Notes: generated by a model not told the origin, from the sequence alone. A stretch of 64,000 nucleotides of DNA from Carallia brachiata (GCA_021464245.1 JADCRB010000064.1:3837455-3901454), one strand, 5' to 3'. Shown: positions 10,525-22,481, counted from the first letter of the stretch. Translations and numbers: made by a program.

Positions 10525-13211
10525 ATGAAGGAGGGCAATAGCAAAAAGCGCAAGAGAAGCAAGCACCACCCCAAATCGAAATCCCAATCCCACCAAAAGA
10601 ACGATAAACCCCTTCATTCAAACGACATAGTGAAGCCCAAAAACCAGACAGCCAAAGAAAAGGCCGAGCACGAAAAACCAGTTCTTGCTTCTCCTTCTTC
10701 TTCTCCCCCTCCTCCTTCTTCAAAGCGCTCAAAGTCGTCTTCTTTTCTGGAAAAGGTGCGTCTCTCTGCTTCCGTCTCCCTGCACAGTTGATATGATGTG
10801 TTTTGGGTTCTGATTGAATGATGTTTTATTATGTTACAGATGCGAGCGAGGCTTTCAGGGGGCCATTTCAGGATGATTAATGAAAAGCTCTACTCTTGCA
10901 CGTAATGTGTTTTATGCGTTTTTTTTTTTTTCCTTTTTTTGGACCCTTGCTTTGCTTTTATTTGATGGGCTTTTGCTAGTATTGTTGCTCTACGAGTAGA
11001 GAATTTTGACTACCACGAGGATCAATTTCTTATTTTGTGTTTTTATTCCCCAATTTGAAAATGTTTGAACCCGTAGATTTGTAATTTCTTGTTTAGTGTT
11101 GCATTTCAAAGCTTCTTTGCACATTGTTTGGCTTTGTTCCTAGGTCATGTCATATGATATTTCGACTAAATGTATACTTGCATAATTTGACTTTTAATGT
11201 GAAGCAATTAAAAAGCAAATTTGACGGTTTCGCTTTTCTGTTTTGTCAGTGGGGAAGAGGCACATAATTATTTTAAGGAAGACCCATCGTTATTTGATAT
11301 GGTAAGTTTGTTTCTTTTTCAGTTTGGGAAACATCACCATTATGGATATATGGTTGCTCTGCGTATATGAACGATAAGAGGACTGGATGTGAATATCATG
11401 AGAATTCAGTCCATTGGTTGTGTTTTGCTGTTTCTAGTTCATAATTATCTTAAGCTGTTGATGTATGCCATAGTTAGGTCTACCACAATGCCCCGTGGTC
11501 TAGTTGATTATGCCATAACCTATGCTATATTACGCTTGCAGATTTCATTTGGGAGAGCAATTATGTTTCCAAAGTGACATTCTGTATAGTTTGGTTGTAT
11601 TTCCTGTCTAATAGCATCTCACTCCTTGGGATTCGAAATATTGGACACAAATAAGTACTCTTCGTAACAAGGAAAAATAATCTTTGTGGCTAATGTTATA
11701 CAAACCTATGCAAATAAAAATCTGAGCTTCATTTTATGTGTGCCCATTGATCCATTGATCCATTCAAACAGTGTTGTTCGGCGAATTGTTTTTTGTTAAA
11801 TATGAACCCATCATCATATTGTCGAATGAGCCTTAGTGTAACGATAAGAGCCTTGGTGTAATGATAAGGTTACTTCATCATCATATCCAAATTCAACTAA
11901 GCTGTTGTTTATTTTCTACCTGGAGAGAGTACCATTATATTTGGTCTGAGAGCACGTCTTTCAATGTTTCAACATTTTATTTTATTTTTCTTTTCTGGAA
12001 ATATTTCTTTTGACTTAATATTTGTTTTGACTTGATTTACTTACCTTGCCAGTATCATGCAGGATATCAGGAGCAAATGTTACATTGGCCTGAACAGCCG
12101 ATAAATGTCATAGTGAATTGGTTAAAGGGCCATAGCCCTACTTTAGTTGTGGCTGATTTTGGATGTGGTGAGGCTTTGCTAGGTTTCAAATTATATATCT
12201 TGGTTGGAAAGAGAGATGATCAATTTAACCATCTATTATTGTCTAATTTGTTTAATGGTTGCTTCATTTTCTGTGTCTAGGGGATGCACGCCTCGCAAAA
12301 AATGTGAACAATAAAGTTGTCTCATTGGACCTCATATCCAACAGTCCTTCAGTTATTGCTTGTGATATGTCAAATGTATGTCTCTGGTTTAAGTTCCCCT
12401 CAATGGCTTTATGTGACCTTGATTTTAATCTTGCAGTTTGAGGGAATTTTCAAAAGTTATGCTTTGGCTTTAGAATAAAAATCTTTCTGTAATTTTCAAA
12501 GGTTATGCTTTGGCATTAGAATAAAAATCTTTCTGTTTGAGAACAATATGCACTTGTTGTAGCATTATCTCACAATTTGTTAGCTATTGGTGCTTATTGG
12601 CAGACACCCCTTGATGCTTCTTCTGTAGACGTCGCTGTCTTTTGCCTTTCATTGATGGGGACCAATTATCCAAGTTACATTCAGGAAGCACACAGAGTTC
12701 TTAAGCCAAGGTTTGCTCCCGTTGGTTGTTCGAACTTCTTGATTATCTCTTGTTGGTCAATCTCTTAGATCCAATTCACTTTTGCCTGTTGCAGTGGCTG
12801 GCTTTTGATAGCAGAGGTAAAGAGCAGATTCGACCCAAATAATGGAGGAGCAGATCCAAAGGAGTTTTCCAAAGCCATTTCCGATCTAGGGTTTGGCTTA
12901 ATGTTAAAGGTGTATACACATGCTTCCTTTTGGCCATTGTTAAAATTTGTTTTCCGGTCGCTGCCACTGATTTACAAATCGTGTGCAGGATTTCTCCAAC
13001 AAAATGTTTATTTTGTTATACTTCCAGAAGAAGGTCAGTTGCTTTGTGGTGAATAGGCACCTCATTCATGCATCACCCTATCCGTCTTTTCTTGGGGTGT
13101 ACTAATTCACGTGCACAATTGTTTACTATTCTATTGCAGGAGAATCAAAGTTCAAAGAAGAAAAATATCCATTGGCCTGAGTTAAAACCTTGTCTGTACA
13201 AGCGCCGGTAA
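10525..13211 (+). CDS. RRP8: Ribosomal RNA-processing protein 8 (SAM-dependent 25S rRNA adenine methyltransferase)
   Basis: Nucleolar methyltransferase of the RRP8 family, which makes N1-methyladenosine in large-subunit rRNA. Nine exons: 10525-10755, 10840-10901, 11250-11301, 12053-12167, 12281-12375, 12604-12710, 12795-12909, 12989-13033 and 13140-13211. They join in frame to 297 residues. The first exon is a lysine/serine-rich nuclear or nucleolar tail ([14 protein letters not shown]). Exons 2-3 give [18 protein letters not shown] and [22 protein letters not shown], the entry to the RRP8 domain. SAM motif I is [13 protein letters not shown], made across the exon 4/5 junction; [13 protein letters not shown] and [20 protein letters not shown] follow. 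The C-terminus is [12 protein letters not shown]. Every junction is in phase. The start is the first ATG after a purine-rich leader. Confidence 0.93.
11828..11870 (+). repeat. Short tandem copy resembling the head of a tRNA-derived SINE
   Basis: Two near-identical 21-base units (gagccttagtgtaacgataa and gagccttggtgtaatgataa) lie in RRP8 intron 3. They resemble the A-box head of common plant tRNA-derived SINEs. No clear B box or A-tail follows, so this is at best a fragment. Confidence 0.35.
12445..12536 (+). repeat. 46-bp tandem duplication in RRP8 intron 5
   Basis: Copies at 12445-12490 and 12491-12536 differ at only two positions by eye. The duplication is recent, intronic and does not touch splice sites. 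Confidence 0.9.
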
Positions 13212-15286
13212 GAACACCACAAAGGATGGTGCTTGCATTATGTATGCTGTCGTGCTTGTCATCGAAGAGACAACTTACTGATTGAGGATTCTGCGTTATA
13301 GTAATAATATCACCATTTTTGGCCAAGGTCACAAAATCGTGTTATTTGCTTGTTTTGTTCCCACCCTTGCGGTAAGTTAAGCGTTACACATATAAAGGCA
13401 TCCCACAATCAACCGTAAAGAATGTCCGGGAAGTGATTTCCCGAGGTCTGGTTTTCCTTTTTCCCTTTTGTATAATAAGTATGACTGTATCGTGCCAACA
13501 TACCTGTTACGAGCATTGATCCAACAGACAGGGGACCCTTTGGATGGTTCTGTTACGTATAATCTTTTCTTGGTTTTTTTGGTCACATTTCTCTTATTTA
13601 TTTTTTGTGGGACATCTTGAAGTGCATAGCCACAGGGGACAGAAGCATATGTTACAATGGTCCATGGAATAGAAAGCATCTCCCTGTAAAAAGAGGTATT
13701 GGATACCAACCTTGGAAAAACCTCATCTTTCTCTCAACCTTTAGTAGTTTTGGCTGCTTTTGACAAGAACTGAAACCGCCGGCGGCCTGGCCGGGATGGC
13801 TTCGTTGAAAAGTGCATGAATTGTGCTAAGTCAGGATTGGGAGGCCAAAGCTCACCGACTAATAATATATATATATATAGTGTACACAAACGGTCTACTG
13901 CCAAAAAGTCCTTTGTACCTGTTCAAGTCCGCTTGTTGAATTTGTTGGGCTCCAATGAAATATTCGGCCCCACGTTTCCTGATCCTGGGGTTGGCTCACC
14001 GTCACCAACCTTAATTTCAACAACCCTTTCGTTGTGCGAGAAACTGTGTGTGTCTATTATTTTAGTAGCAAAGACAACATTTTCATTGAAATTGTCAAGC
14101 CTCATTTCTTTGACCTTCTGAGTGAGGATTCAGAAGCTTCCTCTACTTCTACCCTTTCAATTTTTCGATAACTTTAGAGCTGTTTCTTTTTTTATAGTTT
14201 TTTTTTATGCTACAGAACAGGATCTTCTTTTGTTAGCGATGATTGACCTATCAATATTGTCGTGGTAGTCAATAAAGTTTTAGACCTTGTAAAACAGATG
14301 GTGACAGGTTTCCAATGTCAAACCAAAGCACCAAACTCGATTTCTATAAGCCTGCAAAGCGAGTGAATTTGCTGCTTCCACGGTGTCTGAGTTCAAGCTT
14401 TTGTTGAACCAATTCTTACCAAGAATCGAGAATAAAGCCTAAACGTGTCTTTCGAGAAATTAGTGATGAGATTTGAAAATAAATCACATATTGATACACT
14501 CCTCTCACGAATAATTTAATTGTTAAAAGTTCAAATTATTGACAAATTCAACAATAAATTAAATGTTAAAATTTAATGACGCAAATTTTTTAATCGTGGG
14601 TTAATTTTCCCCTCTCTCTCTTGGGGTTTACGACTACCAAAATTCTAATACAACACAAAATTGACCAAAATTTAGAATCATAAAATCGAAGTGAATTGCA
14701 TTTCGCAAAGCACACCGCGCGGATCCTCTTTGTTAATGCCAATAACGGCTGTTAGTTATGAATGGACTGTAGTTTAGTCACGGCGTCATTTGATCATGGC
14801 ACGCCATTATTGTAAAGCTAAATAGGCCACGTAGCCTGTGAGGCAAATCGTATGTTCGGATCAGCAGATGTAATTTGAGTATTATTATGCAATCACATAA
14901 TCTGTAATACATAAAAAATATATATAATTAATTTTATAATTTTTTATTTTTTTAAATTTAATATATTTTTTATAATTTAATACCATTTTGTCTTTATGTC
15001 ACTTTCCCTTATGATTTCTGGTGTCCTTCTTTCCTTTGTTTTTGACTGGCTCAAACGCCAAAGTAAAATTAAAGTCTGTCGGTGTGTTTTGTTGTAAGTT
15101 GTAACGTCAAATTTTATACAAAAGTCAACGGCGTATTTTCCAGTTTCTGTATTTGATTTTCATTAACCTCTATAATTAAATTAATTATATTATTACGCAT
15201 CATATTCAATCCTGAGTCCTGACATCCATTTTTACAAGATTTTTCTTTTGAAAATGAATGGTCAATTTCACTAGAAGCAACCTGAT
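13212..15286. other. Intergenic, RRP8 3' flank and AT-rich spacer
   Basis: The first few hundred bases are presumably the RRP8 3' UTR. There is a short (TA)n run near 13866-13880. A stretch at about 13886-13932 resembles one near 29703-29750. Open frames on both strands here match nothing I know. Confidence 0.5.
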
Positions 15287-15289
15287 TTA

Positions 15290-15569
15290 TGTTGTGTTTG
15301 GATTGAAGAACTTTAGACGGAAAAGAAAAGAAAAGGAAAATTAAAAATTAAAAAATATTATTATTACTTTATTTTTTTTCACAATTTTTCTTTTTTTTTT
15401 ATTTTTCATCAATTTAAACAACTAATTTTTATTTTTTTCTTTCACAAATTACTATTCATTTATTTCTTACAATTTTCTAATCATTATTTTTCTACTATTT
15501 TTTATCAATCATAACGTAATCATTATTATATATTTTCTATTTTTTGTTTTCTCATTACTTTCTATAGTA
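15290..15569 (-). mobile_element. Tourist-like MITE, copy A
   Basis: About 280 bp, AT-rich, flanked by TTA at 15287-15289 and TTA at 15570-15572. The left end is TGTTGTGTTTGGATTGAAG, identical to the inverted right end of copy B. The interior, read on the minus strand, follows the same order as copies B and C (ataatgattacgttatgatt, then a tagaaaattgtaagaaa block). There is no coding capacity, so it would depend on a PIF/Harbinger-type transposase elsewhere. The right terminus is degenerate. Confidence 0.7.
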
Positions 15570-15572
15570 TTA

Positions 15573-17058
15573 AGATAAATTTGTTAAGGAATTGTGGATA
15601 ATTAAGTTGAATCATTTACATTTATCAAAAAAAAATGTGCGTAGAGAATTGACCATGAATGCTAATCTAATTTAAATCATTGATGAGAATAGATACGGCG
15701 ACAAAGGTCTAACTAATTAATAGACCTACGGTTAAAATAGGATAGCAGAGTTTGGTATCAGTATACTAACACGAGATTGCACCCATTGCCTCAAATAAAG
15801 AATTCTTGTTAATTGGTATGCAAAATAAATAAATTTAAACTAATGATTATATTTAATTACTCATAAAAATTTGAACTTTTAAGAAGCAATTTATTAAATA
15901 TGTATTGGTTGGTCATACAAAAATAAATTTAATAGTGTTTTTATTTAAAAAAAATCAGATTTTTTGAACTTTTTTCTACCTAATATTCCCTCTCGTAAGC
16001 CAAATTGTCTGAACCGGAAAGGGTCGAGCCATAGAGGGAACACCATACATCCATCTCAATGTCGATTTTAATTAGCAAATCTTACAGCATCATCAAACAA
16101 AAAACATAATCACGTTCTTCCATCTCTGCCACCCCATGTCAGAAAAAGAGAAAAATTTGTAAGACACATAATTATGCGTGAGTTCAGTAAAAATATAGTA
16201 ATTTAAATTATTAAATTTAAAAAAATAAAAATAAATAAATTATTAAATATTATTAAATTATCTACATAATTTTTACATTTTACGTGAAGTGGGGATATTA
16301 AAATCCTGCCAAAAAAAAAATATCGGAAAAAACTCAGTAGTGCTGTAGTCTGACAGTGACCAAAATCCTGCCCGCCTGCCTGCCGGGGGGCTTTTATCTA
16401 TCTCCAGATCAAACAGAACAGAACAGAGCCACTTCCATACGCGTATTAAAGACCTTTTACACTAACCTTTTCAGCTCAGCCCAAAGGCTCAGTTACTCCA
16501 AAATCTCTCCCTGGGTCTCTCTCTCTCTATCTCTCTCTCTACTTCGATTACGCTTTGTTGCGTATATTTTTTTTCCTGTTATATCAGAGCGACTCTCTTC
16601 ACTTCCCTATACAATTTTATTCACTGCTCCGTTTCTGTCGGAGCGTGTTGGGGGGCCTTGTTATCTGTTTTATTGTAGTTCTCTGTCTTTTATTATTTTT
16701 TGTTGGTTTTTAAGAAAAAAGATAGTGTTTTTTATTATTTGCTCCCCCTAATAACATGTGGGGTTTTTGCTCTTTGCCTCCTAAACAAATGCAAATGGTA
16801 ATTTTTTTTTTTTTTGGTAAGAACAAATGGTAATTTTCTTGGATCGGCAGGCCTGGTTTTTGGGGTACAGTATGGGGCATCTCCATAAATAGTTTTATCT
16901 TTTAAATAGTTTTATATTGCTTTCTATTTGTTTAGCTTAACTTAGCTAGAAGTATTTGGGGTCTTTAATCTACGAGGTGTGATGAAAGATGGGTTCTTTG
17001 GCTTTGATTGGTCAGTAGATGGTTTGTTGGTTCACTTACTGAGTTAGAGTAAGTGAAG
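15573..17058. other. AT-rich spacer and kinase 5' region
   Basis: The first kilobase is AT-rich with a motif near 16190-16275 (ataaataaattattaaatat) also seen near 38100 and 39300. A CT-rich tract at 16513-16550 is typical of a plant 5' UTR. Bases 16,500-17,058 probably hold the kinase leader, possibly with an intron. The open frame at 16356-16751 has no recognisable protein features. Confidence 0.5.
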
Positions 17059-19720
17059 ATGGGATCCAGTAATGGGTTTTATTCGGGAGAGTTTAATTTG
17101 GATGCTAAGTGGCTGATTGATCCCAAGCTTCTTTTTGTTGGACCAAAGATTGGAGAAGGTGCTCATGCCAAAGTTTATGAGGGAAAGTAAGTCAAACTCT
17201 TTTTTGTTTCTTTCTTTTCTTTTATTTCAAATTTCCAACTTTTGAGCTTGGATTCACTTTTTTGTATCTGGGATTTATCTGAAATGCGGAAACACAAACA
17301 ATTTTGTTTTCCCTCTTGTTCCTTTTCTCCAGATCAATGGAAAAAAAGCTATTTCCTGAAGTTCATTTCAATGTGTTTTTTAGGTGCCTTCTATAGATCA
17401 TGTGGAATTATGTTTGTCGTTGAGATCATATTATATCTTATGACAATTTATTAATTCTGTGCTTATCTTTTACCCTTTATGATGGTGTTGTTTGTTTTCT
17501 CCTTCCCAGGTATAAGAATCAAACTGTTGCTATCAAAATTGTTCATAGGGGAGAGGCCCCAGAAGAGATTGCCAAGAGAGAAGCCCGGTTTGGGAGAGAG
17601 GTTGCGATGTTATCTAGAGTCCAACACAAAAATCTAGTGAAGGTTGGTTAACTAGCACGTGAGAATTAACTTTTAAGTTGCAACAGCTTTATAATGCTAG
17701 TTTACTGTGCTTTATATCAATTGTTGAGCATCATTTGTGATTTAATCCAATTTAATAAGAAATGAAAAGTAGAATGTTGATATACATACTGATCAGGTTG
17801 TTGTGTATACCAGTTTATTGGTGCTTGCAAGGAACCTGTAATGGTAATAGTGACTGAGCTTCTGCTAGGTGGCACCCTACGTAGATACTTGTTGAGCATG
17901 AGACCAAATCGGCTGGAAACGGCTGTGGCTGTTGGATATGCGCTTGATATAGCTCGTGCAATGGAATGCTTACACTCCCATGGGATCATTCATCGTGACC
18001 TAAAACCTGGTACGATATTTCAATGAACTAGAGGTTCTACATAAGGTTTGAATAGTAGCATTCAATGAGAGGCTTGTGAAACATTTTAACATTGCAGCAC
18101 CTTGACAGAAGTACAAGTGGACTGTAGTGTTACCAAAGTCAGAGTTGAATTTTTCCTTTGTTGTCAGTTATTCTAGAAATCACTTGGTCTAAGGAAATAC
18201 TGCCTCCTGTCATATCAATGATTTTTGAAAGTACTTGGTTTAGAGAGAGATTAATTCTCCAATGTGAACTTTTGTATGATTGTCTTCTCTTTGTTTAGAT
18301 TGAGTCATATAGGCTTGATAAAATCCCTTTTGCCCTGTTTTCTTGTTTTAGACGATTCGAATGTCTCCCAAGTATGTTGCTTATATAAATAGAACATAGT
18401 GATATTGTGGGAAACGTGTGGGGATTATTCTTTCTGGAATCGAGGTTGAAGTAAGATTCTGACAATATCAGTGCCTTAACATTTTACAGAGAACTTGATA
18501 TTGACTGCCGACCATAGGACAGTTAAACTTGCAGACTTTGGTTTAGCCAGAGAAGAGTCGTTAACAGAGATGATGACTGCTGAAACAGGAACTTACCGTT
18601 GGATGGCTCCTGAGGTAATATATTTGATTTTCAGGAGCTGTAGAAGTATTTTTATTGTGCCTTGGCAGCATTTTTTTTTTTCATACGGAAATACTCATGA
18701 TTCACTTTCCTACTTTTGGCAGCTTTACAGCACAGTCACATTAAGGCATGGCGAGAAAAAACATTACAATCACAAGGTAGATGCTTATAGCTTTGCAATC
18801 GTCCTTTGGGAGCTCATCCATAACAAGTTGCCTTTTGAAGGCATGTCAAATTTGCAGGCAGCATATGCAGCTGCATTTAAGGTGTGGAATGATCTTTTCA
18901 TCTTATTTTTCTGTTGGAACAATTTTCTGAGTATGCATTTATATCTAGCAAATGGCTAAGGTGGCAACTACGAATGATGTCTGGCTCATGGAACTGCCCT
19001 ATTCATTATCATGCTAAGAATAACTTTTTGAAACTTGAGAGTACTGGAACTCGATAGTACAGCTTCAAATTTCGACATCTCTAGGGGACTGGCAAATTGA
19101 GAGGAAAAATGACAATTACACAGATGCAATGACTAATTCTATTGAATAATTGCTTAAGAAAAATAGAGGTGGCAGAACTGCTGGATAGGAAATATAACTA
19201 TGGAAAGTCTCTTAAGGGCTTTCAATAGCTGAAGTAGACAACTTCTTGAAACTTATCTGCTGTTGGTGTGTTCAGAAAGGGAAGGTTTACGGACTCACAC
19301 GCCGTCCCGGGGGCAGGGTGGTTTTTTTTTTTTTTCTTTGGGGGGGTGCTGAGAGGGGCACAATAAAATACGTTCAGTCTAGTTTACATGAAGTTTAATT
19401 TCATGGTTTAGATCATACAAATTTGTTTAAAGCTCCGTAGCATGTTGGGAATCTTCATTAAAGGTTTCACTTTGTTATTACAGAACGTGAGACCCAGTGC
19501 GGAAAATATCCCAGAAGACTTGGCTTTGATCGTGACCTCATGTTGGAACGAGGATCCAAATGCTAGACCCAACTTCAGCCAAATTATACAGATGCTCCTG
19601 CGCTACCTTTCCACCACTTCACCTCTAGAGCCTGTTCTCCCTGCTCACATAATAACTTCTAGGAACACTGTATTGCCACCAGAGTCTCCCGGCACGAGTT
19701 CCTTAATGGCTAAGAGATGA
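17059..19720 (+). CDS. Raf-like serine/threonine protein kinase (ATN1-type), C-terminal tail out of frame
   Basis: Soluble kinase of the plant Raf-like MAPKKK group. Exons: 17059-17186, 17510-17642, 17814-18009, 18490-18614, 18723-18881 and 19484-19720, all in phase, 325 residues to the printed stop. Visible motifs in order: glycine loop [15 protein letters not shown], catalytic lysine in VAIKIV, catalytic loop [15 protein letters not shown] in [13 protein letters not shown], activation segment end [10 protein letters not shown], then [13 protein letters not shown] and the late-lobe [12 protein letters not shown]. There are no membrane segments. Odd: the frame stops at SSLMAKR, but one base on, the DNA encodes [17 protein letters not shown] followed by FFFCFNQCY, ending at 19794-19796. 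This looks like the family's usual cysteine-containing tail, lost by a small indel near 19712-19718. The catalytic domain is intact. Substrates cannot be told from sequence. Confidence 0.9.
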
Positions 19721-19796
19721 CTCGGGTGAAACCCCCAAAGCCCGGACGGAGGACAAGCGAAGAGGTTTCTTTTTCTGCTTTAACCAGTGTTACTGA
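19721..19796 (+). other. Out-of-frame remnant of the kinase C-terminal tail
   Basis: In the +1 frame relative to the printed kinase, these bases encode a charged stretch ending in FFFCFNQCY and a stop. The cysteine-rich ending resembles the C-termini of related kinases. It would be restored by two added bases or one removed base just upstream. Confidence 0.6.
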
Positions 19797-21035
19797 TCCC
19801 TCCAGAGACACAAAGTCGTCTGCAGGAGGCAATTAGGAAAAGTTTAATAAACAGCAGTCTCGGATAGCGGTAAATACTGTCATATTAACAAGAGAATATC
19901 AGTCTAGCTAGATCAGCTGCAATTAGAAACCACCTTAAGTCTAATGTATCCTCCATTAGCATTCCTTGCTCTTGTGTTTTGAGGATCAGTTTCTTCTGAT
20001 CCAGATGTGCGGCTTTCGGGGTTTTTGAGTTTTTGGGTTGCTGTGGAGTGTGTTATCTTTTTTTTTTTTTTTTTTTTTTTTGGAGGAAAGCTGTGGAGTG
20101 TGTGTTATTAGTTGTTACTAATGTATAAAATAAGGTCAATTCTAATAAGGTCAATTCAAAAGGCCTTCTTTTTCTTGTTAGTAATAATAATCTAGATGCT
20201 AACAAGATGAGCATCATTTTTTTTTTCTTTCTTTTTTTAAAAATAGAACAAACAAATGAGCATCATCATTATGGATGATTTATCTCATTTTTTCAATCAA
20301 CTGAGATAAGTGGGCAAGATAACAAATTAGCACTTTGTGCTTTGTCAATGCGTCTTAATTCCAATAAAATCAAAGTTGATGCAGGAGACTGACTGAACAC
20401 CATTCTTTCTAACTTTGGGATTTTTTATTACCAAGGATTAAAGCAATCTCCTCATAGTTTTGCTTTTAAACCCAAATTATGTATAAAGCGGCCCGTTGTA
20501 AAACTAGAATGATCAGAAAAAAAAAGACCATTGTATTGGGATATAATGCGCTTCTTCTTTTTTTTATTTTTCTAATTTTATTAGGAGTCCGTTTACACAA
20601 TTAAATTAGTTCTTATTCAAATTTATGACTACTCCTCAGAATTAGAGCCGAAGAATTATTATTATTATTTTTGGGTTAAAGAGCTGAAGATTTTTAAAAT
20701 TACAAGTTTTAAGTTTATTTTTTTTTTCGGTCACATACAAGTTTTAAGTGTTTAAGCGGTGGGTGTTCCCTAATATGTCATGAACCATTGGTGCCAGGGG
20801 GTGGTGTATGATTGCCGGTTTGGTTTGTGGGTTTTTCGCTGTGAAGAAAAACTATTGATACATACAACCATATGGGTCGGCCCCGTCCATTCGAAGGAAT
20901 CATTCAAAACATTGGGCCAACAATCTAAAAGCTGGACTGTAGTTGACGTGATCCACGAAAGCTCCATTTTAATGGGCAATAATAGCCTAATGGGCTTCGG
21001 GCCGGCTTAGGAAAGCCATAAAAATACACAGAGAG
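19797..21035. other. Intergenic, kinase 3' flank
   Basis: Contains the kinase 3' UTR, a long T tract at 20059-20081 and AT-rich filler. No gene is supported. Confidence 0.5.
21020..21024 (-). terminator. Pol III terminator of tRNA-Asp
   Basis: Five T residues on the minus strand, 11 bases after the tRNA 3' end: the standard oligo-T stop for RNA polymerase III. Confidence 0.7.
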
Positions 21036-21107
21036 CGCCGTTGCCGGGGATCGAACCCGGGTCGCCCGCGTGACAGGCGGGAATACTCACCACTATACTA
21101 CAACGAC
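21036..21107 (-). tRNA. tRNA-Asp (anticodon GUC)
   Basis: The minus strand folds as a 72-nt cloverleaf. The acceptor 5' strand GTCGTTG pairs with CAACGGC (one G-U pair), with discriminator G. The internal A box is TAGTATAGTGG, the anticodon loop CCTGTCACG carries GTC, and the T arm and B box contain GGTTCGATCC. There is no intron and no encoded CCA, as expected for a nuclear gene. The upstream flank ends in CAA, the usual plant tRNA start context, and an oligo-T terminator follows. Confidence 0.97.
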
Positions 21108-21540
21108 TTGTTAGTTAGGGACGTCAAATTAAGATATAAATATAATAAACTTGTTCTTCCCCCCAAACCAACATTTAGTTCCGTGCATGATTATATTGCG
21201 CCTGGACCATTGTACCCAATATCATACTAATTTACTCACTAACAATAAGATGTTATGTAACAAATGCATTAACGTTTATTTTTTAACTTCGCAAAAGATA
21301 TAAACGACTTAAAAAATATTTTTTAGACTCAAAGACAATGAAATTCAAAAGATTAATCTATTTTTTACAATCATTGTAAAATCAAGATTCCAAAATATTT
21401 AATATATTTCACAATATTTACTTTTAAATATAATATAAACTATTTTATAGTGTAGCATAATATTTTAAATAAAAAGATAATATTTTAACATATAATTTAA
21501 TATAATCAATATAAAAGAACTACTAAAATTGTACGGATAT
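21108..21540. other. AT-rich intergenic spacer
   Basis: Strongly AT-rich between tRNA-Asp and MITE copy B, with no gene signal. Confidence 0.5.
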
Positions 21541-21543
21541 TTA

Positions 21544-21819
21544 TAGTGTGTATGAATTGATAGAAAGTGATAAAAAAGAAAATGAATAAAAATAGTACAG
21601 TAATGATAATATTATGATCGATAGAAAATGATGCGAAAGAAAATGATTAGAAAGTTGTAAGAAGAAAAATAAATAGTAATTTTTGAGAGAAAAATTAAAA
21701 GTTAATTGTTTGGATTAACAAAAAAAATAAAAAAAATTGTAAGAAATAGTATAATAATGATGATATTTTTGACTTTTAATTTTTCTTTCCATCTAAATTC
21801 CTTCAATCCAAACACAACA
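21544..21819 (+). mobile_element. Tourist-like MITE, copy B
   Basis: About 276 bp flanked by TTA at 21541-21543 and TTA at 21820-21822. The right end, inverted, reads TGTTGTGTTTGGATTGAAG and equals the left end of copy A. The left end TAGTGTGTATGAATTG is a degraded version of the same terminus. The interior (agtacagtaatgataatatt, then tagaaagttgtaagaagaaa) is collinear with copy C on the same strand. It is non-coding. Confidence 0.78.
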
Positions 21820-22115
21820 TTAATCTCTTTTATAATAAGATTAACCCATTTTACATATATAATATATATTTTTGTTTTATCTTGTTGTGGTATTAAATCA
21901 GTTTTTCTCAATTCCTTAACAATGTAAACTTTGTCAAAAAGAAGGAAAGAGCGGGTCCCCCAGACCCCACAAATGCGAATGCAAATGTACAACGACCAGA
22001 AAAATGGGAAGCTTAGTTCTGATGAGTTCTGAGTCTTCTGACATGGGACGCGGTTGGAGTATCGGCTTCAGATTCTTAAATTTGTCTAATCTAGTAAAGG
22101 AGTTTCCATAATAAG

Positions 22116-22128
22116 CTTGGGAAACAAG
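22116..22128 (+). promoter_or_regulatory. CTT(N7)AAG motif, candidate SOG1 site
   Basis: CTTGGGAAACAAG matches the published palindromic consensus CTT(N7)AAG of the DNA-damage regulator SOG1. It lies 366 bases upstream of the start codon of a NAC gene of the ANAC044/085 type, genes reported as SOG1 targets in Arabidopsis. The core has six fixed bases, so a chance match in a promoter-sized stretch is quite possible. Confidence 0.45.
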
Positions 22129-22232
22129 TCAGAATTGTACAAATTTACCATCTTAACACTGTGACTCGGTTTCCCAAGCCTCAAACATGTCTGACATACC
22201 TAGGCATAACACCAGGTTCGTGTCCGCAACCA

Positions 22233-22292
22233 CAGCCTCGGGTCAAGGTCGGTCAACCCTGGCTCAGAAAGCCTTTGGTTAACCCGAGGCTG
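22233..22292. promoter_or_regulatory. Inverted repeat with two W-box cores upstream of the NAC TATA box
   Basis: CAGCCTCGGGT at 22233-22243 and ACCCGAGGCTG at 22282-22292 are perfect inverted arms. Between them, GGTCAA occurs at 22241-22246 and 22251-22256, giving two TTGACC W-box cores on the minus strand, ten bases apart. The block ends about 57 bases before the TATA box. Confidence 0.5.
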
Positions 22293-22348
22293 AGGCTGCG
22301 TAACCACACCTCCCACCGAGCCAGCCGTGCTTATGTTTTCACACTCAA

Positions 22349-22356
22349 TATATAAA
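22349..22356 (+). promoter_or_regulatory. TATA box of the NAC gene
   Basis: TATATAAA, 133 bases upstream of the start codon, placing transcription start near 22380-22390 with a 5' UTR of about 95 bases. Confidence 0.6.
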
Positions 22357-22481
22357 CCTCCAGAATACGGACACAAGCTTCTTTGTCTGCGTGTTTCAGT
22401 ATTCTTAGCATAGTGGAGCAACGAAAGCGATCTAGGTATAAGTTCAGGAAAGAATAAAGTAACCCTTTTTATGACTAGAAA

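Noticed and set aside
13377..13709. 110-residue minus-strand open frame downstream of RRP8
   Set aside because: No recognisable motifs or splice partners; it lies in the likely RRP8 3' flank.
16356..16751. 131-residue plus-strand open frame before the kinase
   Set aside because: It crosses CT-rich leader sequence and has hydrophobic low-complexity content typical of a 5' UTR.
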